Assembly (NCBI RefSeq): GCF_004365655.1
Contig: NZ_SOEO01000002.1
Location: 1 to 64,000, forward strand
Direction of reading: 5' to 3'
Length of the DNA stretch: 64,000 nucleotides
Source of the DNA: Epilithonimonas xixisoli
GTDB taxonomy: Bacteria > Bacteroidota > Bacteroidia > Flavobacteriales > Weeksellaceae
Position 1 is the stretch's first letter, and every line of letters begins with the position of its first letter. Positions 58,436 to 64,000 of the stretch are shown here, piece after piece. Position numbers and translations under genes: made by a program. The notes below the pieces were generated by a model. It was not told where the DNA came from, made no database searches, and saw nothing but the letters and a program-made list of their open reading frames with translations.

Positions 58436-61400
58436 TCAATAGAGGAAGTCAAAAAATTGATTTATTGAGTTTGATTCCGTTTGTGACGGTGACAAACGCA
58501 AATCATATTCAAGAGATATTATCTGCAGATAGAATAGAAATCACGATTGAAACTGTCAATCCAATGCTTTTCTATTTAGGAGATTACATTATTCAAGCGG
58601 GAAGAAAGTTCACGCTTAATCAAGATCCTAAAATGCAGAAACTTAATGAGACACATTATATCTACAATCTAAATTTTGAAGGCGTACAGTATGATCTTTT
58701 GCGAAAAAAATATTTCAATTACGATTCAGAAGGTTTCTACACAACTGGGGATTTCCCATTAACAGGTGAAATAGATGTTTTTCTTGTGACCTTGCTTAAC
58801 AATGCAGAGCGTGATGAAATAGAATACGACTGGATTCTTGGCGAAGTTCCTCAAGATACAGATACAAAAACGATCACTTTTGACAATGCCAATTGTTTGT
58901 CTGCGCTTCAAACAGTTTGTGAGGAATTTGAGCAAGAATTTGAGATCATTCAGGATATAGTCGAAAAAACGAACACTCTTAACATTAAAAAGATTGGTAC
59001 AACATTGCCATATTCCTTTGAGTACGGGATGGGTAATGGCTTATATGGTCTTTCCCGTGAAAAAGTATCAGAAGGACAAGTAATAACAAGATTATATCCG
59101 TATGGATCAAATTCAAACATACCAACCGATTACAGAAACTTTTCCCCGAGATTAAAGCTTCCAGAATCATTTGGCTCTTACATTCAAGATAATGCTAAGG
59201 TAGATTTGTATGGACTTGTTGAGGAAATTAAAAATTACGATGATATAAAGCCAACATTCAAAGGAATTATTTCTTCCGTTGGTGCTTTTGATGCAAATAA
59301 AGGTACAATGCCTTTTGTTTGTGATAATATGGATTTCGATCTGAATGAAAAGAAAACAGATGGAGTTTCTACTAAATATCTAATTGCCGGAACTCCTGCA
59401 AAAATACACATAAACAAGGGCAATCTTGCGGGGTATTCTTTCGAACTTCATAAATATACACACGCAACAAAAACTTTTGAAATAAAGCAATTTGCAGACG
59501 AAAGAGATCAAAAATTCCCTGACACCGCAACTATTTTCACTTTTGCGCCTGGTGACGAATTTACATTGATTGATATTATAATGCCTGATATTTATATCGC
59601 TAATGCTGAAAATAAACTAAAGGAAAAAGCACTTGAAGATTATGAAAAACTTTCACAGAATAATGTTAAATATTCGCTTGATATTGATCCTTTGTTTTTT
59701 GCTTCCATTGACGGTGGTGTTGATGTTAAGCATCTTGGCATTGGGGATTTTGTTAATATTAAAGATACTGCACTTGGCATTAATAAAACGAGCCGAATAA
59801 TTTCCTTAACTCGTGATTTGTTGAATTTTGATGGGTACAAATATTCGGTAGATATTTCTGATTCTTACGAAATATCTACCGTAACACAGATTCTTCAAGA
59901 TATTCAGACAGTTTCTTCACAAGTTGAAACTGTAATTGTGAGAAATAAAGAAGCAATGCTTTCTGGCTATCGCAGAATGAAAGAATTGCAGGGATTAGTT
60001 TTCGATACTGATGGTTATTTTGATCCAATTAATATCAAACCAAATTCCATCGAGACAAATATGTTGACTGTGGGTGCTAAGTCTCAACAGTTAACACTTG
60101 AAAGTGTAATTTTCACGGCTAACAAAAACAATAATCCGAATTTAGTTAATATTTCTAATGGAAAATTAGTTCATTTTTCAATTGATGAAACTGGTATTCG
60201 CGAGTGGTTTTTATTGGGAATAGAACAGACTTTATTGTCAAATGCACCGCATTATATTTATGCGAGAGTACCGAGAGGAAACAATACTGGAACGTTTTTA
60301 ATTACAACAGAACAGCGAAAATTTGATTCTGAAGCTAATTTCTACAATTTTTTAGTAGCTGTTTTATTTGCTCCACAAAATGGAATTCGCCTTACTGAAT
60401 TGATGTATGGATCTACATTTATTCACGGACGTACAATTACAACTGGAAGAATTCAATCAGTTGATGGTTTGACGTGGTTTGATCTTGATACAGGACAAAT
60501 TAAAGGCAAAATTGAATTTCTTCCAGATTCACCAGCTTACGATCAGATCAATAATTCTATCATTATTGGTGGGCGAAATCTTGTTAAAAAATCAAATCAA
60601 TTCATTGATTCAAGTGCTTATTTAGTGAAAGAATATGATTTGGGCGAGGATTTTGTCACGGCTCAAAAATATACGATAACAATTGAAACCCGATCTGAAA
60701 ATCAAAATCCAGCATCTTATTTTGGATTATGGGATTCGACTGGTAGTATTTTAGTGGGCAACATCACTAAAATCTCGACTAATAAATATCAACAAACTTT
60801 CACTTTTCCAACTGGAATAGCGAATAAGAAAAAGATCAAAATTTATCACTTGCCAAATGATTCTACATTTTATCAGATTGAGAGGATAAAACTTGAAAAA
60901 GGTACAAAATCAACTGATTGGACGCCGGCGCCTGAAGATGTTCAGGAAGCAATAACGAATGCAGAAAATTCAGCAAACACAGCTAATGCTTTATTGTCGG
61001 ATATTTCTAATGATAACAAACTTACTGCACAGGAAAAACAAGCGTTAAAGAAGGAGTACGATATAATCCTTGCAGAAAAACCACAGTTACAGGCACAAGC
61101 TACAACTTACGGAGTGAGTGTGACTAATTATGTAAATGCTTATAATAACCTTGTGGTTTACACGAATCCACTACTTGTCAATCTGAGTATTACATCCGAT
61201 ATAGTAGGAACTGTATTAAGATCAACTTACTCTACATATTACACCGCGAAAGTAAATCTTTTGAAAGCGGTAACAGATATGGTAAATGATGATCTGTCTG
61301 AGATTGGGGATATGGTAAACGAAGCTCAACAAACAGCAGATTCAGCCTTGAGCCAATTGACAGATATTGCGAGTGATAGCAAATTAACGGCTTCGGAAAA

Positions 61401-62946
61401 ACAGACAACATTAAATGAATGGAATAGAATCAAATCTGAATACTTGCAAAACAATGCACTTGCATCAAGTCTTTCTATTTCTGTCACAAATTATCAAAAC
61501 GCCTATAATGGACTAAATAGCTATATCACACCATTATTAAGTAATCTTACAACGACATCAGCAATTGATGGAGCTATTTTCCGAGCAACATTCAAAGGAT
61601 ACTACGATCAAAACATTGCGATTACAACAGCTATCGCTAATAAGCAAATTGAAAATATTCGGGTGGGAGGTAAAAATATTGTGCGCTTCTCAAAGGAATT
61701 TATCGATTCAAATGCTTACTTGGTGAAGACTTTCGATTTATCAGAAGATTTTATTATTGGACAGGAATATATAGTTACAGTGAAAAACAAAGTTATTCCT
61801 TCAAATCCATCAGCTTCATTTGGACTGTGGGATTCTAGTGGAAATATTCTTATCACCGAGATGTTGCAAATTGATTCTGTGACTTTTCAAAGAAAATTCA
61901 CTTTCAATCAATCAATCGCGAACAAACGAAAGATAAATCTTTACCGTATTCCAAATGATTCTACATTTTATCAGTTTGAATGGATAAAAATAGAAAAAGG
62001 AAACAAAGCAACAGATTGGACGCCGGCACCAGAGGATGTTGATGTAGCTATTTCAAATGCAAACACAAATTCTGCAAATGCTTTGGCTCAAGCACAAAAT
62101 GCAATTAATACAGCAAATACAGCATCGCAGATGACTAATTTTATGCAAACTACCATTGATGGTAATGTAGTAGCCACGGGAACAATGCTTGTAGGCTCTG
62201 CTAATGGAGCAAATGGAGGAATTACAGGAGTAATAGACAATGGTATTGATTCGGTTTCTTTATGGTTTGGAACTAATTACGCTAATAGATATAACGCTCC
62301 GTTTAGAACGACCCAAAAAGGACATACATATTTATCTGGAATAGAAATCGAAAGCAAAAAACCAAACTCAAACGCTGGTGTAAAAATTAAAGATGGACTT
62401 ATTACTATCACTAGAAATAGCGGAATTAAAGCATTTGAGTTTGGTGTAGTAAATGAAAAAGAGGTATTCAACATCTATAACTCAGACGGTTTAATGGTTG
62501 CATCAATCGGTGATCGTGGAATAGTTTTCAACGGTTATTTACCAGAGAGCTATGAGCAACAGGATTTTTACAGATTTCCAAATCAATCGCTGACAATAGC
62601 GCAGATGTTTGCTGACTCCAAAAGTAGAAGTCGAGTTTTGACAGAGAGTAATGGCATTTATAAACAAACTATAAATGCTCCAAACTTAAGTGCATATCTC
62701 TATTTTGCTGGTTACAATTTCGAAAGCGCTAATAATGATCAATACAATTTCAAATATTTTTCAACCCAAAACAAACTAGGTGCAAAAATTACTGATGGTT
62801 GGTATGGAGTTACTTATCGAAGGGATATTCCTCAGAGCGCAACGGTTGAATTTACAGTTGAAATATACTACATCGAAAACGGATTACCAACGCTTATGGA
62901 AGGCGCTACTTATACAGAAAATTGGTCTTGGTTTATAATACAATAA
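58420..62946 (+). CDS. Tail tip protein with two carbohydrate-binding-like modules
   Basis: 1,508 residues. The N-terminal about 470 residues form the tail hub region (SKIIDLLSLIPFVTVTNA-like start, then RLYPYGSNSNIPTDYRNFSP). Two beta-sandwich modules at about 715-841 and 1,082-1,207 share GG(R/K)N, AYLVK, FGLWDS, PNDSTFYQ and TDWTPAPEDV. Between them lie two helical repeats (about 868-965 and 989-1,080) starting LTAQEKQ and LTASEKQ. The C-terminal region is beta-rich with a probable fibre end. It probably recognises and contacts the host surface. Confidence 0.82.
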   Translation: MGEIVINRGSQKIDLLSLIPFVTVTNANHIQEILSADRIEITIETVNPMLFYLGDYIIQAGRKFTLNQDPKMQKLNETHYIYNLNFEGVQYDLLRKKYFNYDSEGFYTTGDFPLTGEIDVFLVTLLNNAERDEIEYDWILGEVPQDTDTKTITFDNANCLSALQTVCEEFEQEFEIIQDIVEKTNTLNIKKIGTTLPYSFEYGMGNGLYGLSREKVSEGQVITRLYPYGSNSNIPTDYRNFSPRLKLPESFGSYIQDNAKVDLYGLVEEIKNYDDIKPTFKGIISSVGAFDANKGTMPFVCDNMDFDLNEKKTDGVSTKYLIAGTPAKIHINKGNLAGYSFELHKYTHATKTFEIKQFADERDQKFPDTATIFTFAPGDEFTLIDIIMPDIYIANAENKLKEKALEDYEKLSQNNVKYSLDIDPLFFASIDGGVDVKHLGIGDFVNIKDTALGINKTSRIISLTRDLLNFDGYKYSVDISDSYEISTVTQILQDIQTVSSQVETVIVRNKEAMLSGYRRMKELQGLVFDTDGYFDPINIKPNSIETNMLTVGAKSQQLTLESVIFTANKNNNPNLVNISNGKLVHFSIDETGIREWFLLGIEQTLLSNAPHYIYARVPRGNNTGTFLITTEQRKFDSEANFYNFLVAVLFAPQNGIRLTELMYGSTFIHGRTITTGRIQSVDGLTWFDLDTGQIKGKIEFLPDSPAYDQINNSIIIGGRNLVKKSNQFIDSSAYLVKEYDLGEDFVTAQKYTITIETRSENQNPASYFGLWDSTGSILVGNITKISTNKYQQTFTFPTGIANKKKIKIYHLPNDSTFYQIERIKLEKGTKSTDWTPAPEDVQEAITNAENSANTANALLSDISNDNKLTAQEKQALKKEYDIILAEKPQLQAQATTYGVSVTNYVNAYNNLVVYTNPLLVNLSITSDIVGTVLRSTYSTYYTAKVNLLKAVTDMVNDDLSEIGDMVNEAQQTADSALSQLTDIASDSKLTASEKQTTLNEWNRIKSEYLQNNALASSLSISVTNYQNAYNGLNSYITPLLSNLTTTSAIDGAIFRATFKGYYDQNIAITTAIANKQIENIRVGGKNIVRFSKEFIDSNAYLVKTFDLSEDFIIGQEYIVTVKNKVIPSNPSASFGLWDSSGNILITEMLQIDSVTFQRKFTFNQSIANKRKINLYRIPNDSTFYQFEWIKIEKGNKATDWTPAPEDVDVAISNANTNSANALAQAQNAINTANTASQMTNFMQTTIDGNVVATGTMLVGSANGANGGITGVIDNGIDSVSLWFGTNYANRYNAPFRTTQKGHTYLSGIEIESKKPNSNAGVKIKDGLITITRNSGIKAFEFGVVNEKEVFNIYNSDGLMVASIGDRGIVFNGYLPESYEQQDFYRFPNQSLTIAQMFADSKSRSRVLTESNGIYKQTINAPNLSAYLYFAGYNFESANNDQYNFKYFSTQNKLGAKITDGWYGVTYRRDIPQSATVEFTVEIYYIENGLPTLMEGATYTENWSWFIIQ

Positions 62947-62957
62947 AATATAATAAA

Positions 62958-63275
62958 ATGAATCTACAAATTATGAGCACTTCAATTACAGTGCAAGCAC
63001 AAAAGGAAATAAGCGGAAATACGGCAGAATTCGCTTGGAATTATCAAGAAGGAAAGTTACCAACAGCTATCAATTTTAATTTAAAACGTGGCATAGTTGG
63101 ATTGGAGGGATTTACTGGGAATCAAATGATGACTGGTGCTTATTATCCGGAATCAGGAAAATTTGATGTAAACAATAACAATTTCGTTGCTGGTGATCTG
63201 GATATTTATCAAGATTTACTTGAAACGTGCCAATTTATTATTGAGGACTTGAAGCCAAACGAACCAGAAATCTAA
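62958..63275 (+). CDS. Small tail-region protein, unknown function
   Basis: 105 residues from the ATG at 62,958; the open frame also extends upstream to a TTG inside the tail-tip gene. It has a beta-rich pattern (TSITVQAQKEISGNTAEFAW and VGLEGFTGNQMMTGAYYPES). It may be a small tail accessory protein. No family recognised. Confidence 0.55.
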   Translation: MNLQIMSTSITVQAQKEISGNTAEFAWNYQEGKLPTAINFNLKRGIVGLEGFTGNQMMTGAYYPESGKFDVNNNNFVAGDLDIYQDLLETCQFIIEDLKPNEPEI

Positions 63276-63281
63276 TAACCA

Positions 63282-63548
63282 ATGAAAACCAAACTAAACA
63301 AAATCTATCACCGATACTTCTCTGAAATAATGACGGGGATTCTCGCTTCTCTTCTGATTATTACAGGATTGTTGATTTTCGGGATTTGGAACAGTACAAA
63401 TCAAAGAGAGAATATCAGGCAAACTACGCAGGGAAAGCTTGATATTATTAGAAACGAACAATCTGAAATGCGGACAGATTTGATGGTAAAATCTGACAGT
63501 ATTGAAATTTCGCTTCGTGAAAAACTTGACAATATTAACAAAAAATAG
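63282..63548 (+). CDS. Small membrane protein in probable lysis region
   Basis: 88 residues with one transmembrane helix (about 16-37, IMTGILASLLIITGLLIFGI) followed by a charged helical tail. A holin or other lysis membrane factor is possible from its position after the tail genes. No motif settles it. Confidence 0.5.
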   Translation: MKTKLNKIYHRYFSEIMTGILASLLIITGLLIFGIWNSTNQRENIRQTTQGKLDIIRNEQSEMRTDLMVKSDSIEISLREKLDNINKK

Positions 63549-63559
63549 CATCAAAAATA

Positions 63560-63856
63560 ATGGCAGAGAAACAAGACTTGACCACGCCAAAAAACTTTTT
63601 TTCGTGGGTTCTATACGGTTTATCGGGTACGATTGCAACCGTTTCCTCCATTGCCTATTTTGATATGAGATCACAGCGAAATGAAGCCGTTGACCGTGTT
63701 AATATGATGACGGACAGGATTTGGGAAAAAGATTATAAAATCCAAGAACTGAAAAAAGAAAATGAAAATAAGGACGAGATTATCAAGTATGCTGACAGCA
63801 CTTTGCGAGATAATACACTTCCAGAAGCTAAACAAATTCTAAATTCAAAAAAATGA
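63560..63856 (+). CDS. Membrane-anchored coiled-coil protein, possible holin or spanin
   Basis: 98 residues with a transmembrane helix (about 13-31) followed by a coiled coil (MMTDRIWEKDYKIQELKKEN and more). The layout, anchor then a long periplasmic or cytoplasmic helix, recalls inner-membrane spanins, but a holin is also possible. Overlaps the next start by 4 nt. Confidence 0.5.
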   Translation: MAEKQDLTTPKNFFSWVLYGLSGTIATVSSIAYFDMRSQRNEAVDRVNMMTDRIWEKDYKIQELKKENENKDEIIKYADSTLRDNTLPEAKQILNSKK

Positions 63857-64000
63857 GAAAAAATGTAATCATTGCGGTTTTGCTACTATTAGCGACCGTC
63901 TTAATACTAAATACAGTTTTCGGATGGTTCACGCTCTCCGAAGATGAACGATTGATGAAGGATTATGAAAATCCGAAAAACGATACCATAACGTTGGAAA
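63853..64000 (+). CDS. Membrane-anchored protein, cut by window end
   Basis: 49 codons are visible. A hydrophobic N-terminal helix (NVIIAVLLLLATVLILNTVF) is followed by a charged part. It is probably another lysis-region protein. The C terminus is outside the window, so the domain content is unknown. Confidence 0.5.
   Translation, partial: MRKNVIIAVLLLLATVLILNTVFGWFTLSEDERLMKDYENPKNDTITLE

Larger units (their letters stand above)
18420..64000. mobile_element. Temperate siphovirus prophage (right end not in window)
   Basis: The segment begins at a tRNA-tail-like site beside a tyrosine integrase. It then shows the full order of a temperate long-tailed phage: repressor, antirepressor, recombination and replication genes, terminase, portal, head, tail tube, tape measure, tail tip and small membrane proteins of a likely lysis region. 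Genes are tightly packed, with many ATGA or TAATG overlaps. No structural gene in view is broken, so the element may be inducible. More than 45.5 kb is visible and the right end is missing. Confidence 0.95.

Noticed and set aside
1-64000. CRISPR array or cas genes
   Set aside because: No regularly spaced repeats and no Cas-like protein were seen.
1-64000. Insertion sequence or transposase
   Set aside because: No DDE or HUH transposase was found; the mobile content is the prophage and the homing endonuclease.

Overview
The window comes from a low-GC member of the Bacteroidota, most likely a flavobacterium of the Chryseobacterium/Epilithonimonas type (Weeksellaceae). The evidence is a full-length SprA gliding/type IX secretion protein, the order maeB - ruvA - sprA - gcvH, promoters that fit the flavobacterial TAnnTTTG -7 box, and weak Shine-Dalgarno use. 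The genus is an inference from gene content.

Positions 1-18,388 are host chromosome. The leftward genes are a VanZ-like membrane protein, gcvH, sprA, ruvA, a secreted leucine-rich-repeat gene broken by one in-frame stop codon, maeB, an N-acetylglucosamine-kinase-like gene and a small conserved gene. The rightward genes are gtrA-like, a plsC-type acyltransferase, a FucP-type sugar transporter and a DUF3810 protein. Two structured intergenic repeats (about 295-435 and 12,746-12,898) look like dispersed elements.

From about 18,420 to the right edge, and continuing beyond it, is one temperate siphovirus prophage. Its left end lies in what looks like the 3' end of a tRNA gene followed by that gene's terminator. 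Lysogeny module (leftward, 18,568-22,250): tyrosine integrase, a small HTH-like protein, one secreted and one membrane-anchored unknown protein, and an S24 autocleaving repressor. A cluster of TGTATTAAA operator half-sites separates it from the early module (rightward, 22,445-33,906): HTH protein, antirepressor, LuxR-type HTH protein, SbcC-like ATPase, RecT/Bet annealase, MBL-fold nuclease candidate, cytosine methyltransferase, DnaB helicase and VRR-NUC nuclease. The first late module (34,035-41,969) carries a ParB-like protein, a radical SAM protein, both terminase subunits with an HNH nuclease between them, portal, and head morphogenesis genes. A leftward block of about 15 small genes (41,978-47,960) interrupts the structural genes. 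It holds a YopX protein, an acyl carrier protein, an HNH homing endonuclease next to the tail fragment of a second acyl carrier protein, and a SprT-like protease. The second late module (48,117 to the end) encodes scaffold, capsid, connectors, tail tube, a tail chaperone with a probable -1 frameshift, tape measure, tail tip and small membrane proteins of a probable lysis region. No endolysin is seen before the window ends.

The most interesting observation is one 21-bp palindrome, AAATATCAGT-N-ACTGATATTT, found three times, each just upstream of a TAnnTTTG box. The three copies sit before the first late module, the second late module and the leftward accessory block. This suggests one phage regulator, possibly the LuxR-type protein at 23,687, switches all three on or off together. 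Nothing here was tested by database search; family calls rest on motifs, length, order and context.
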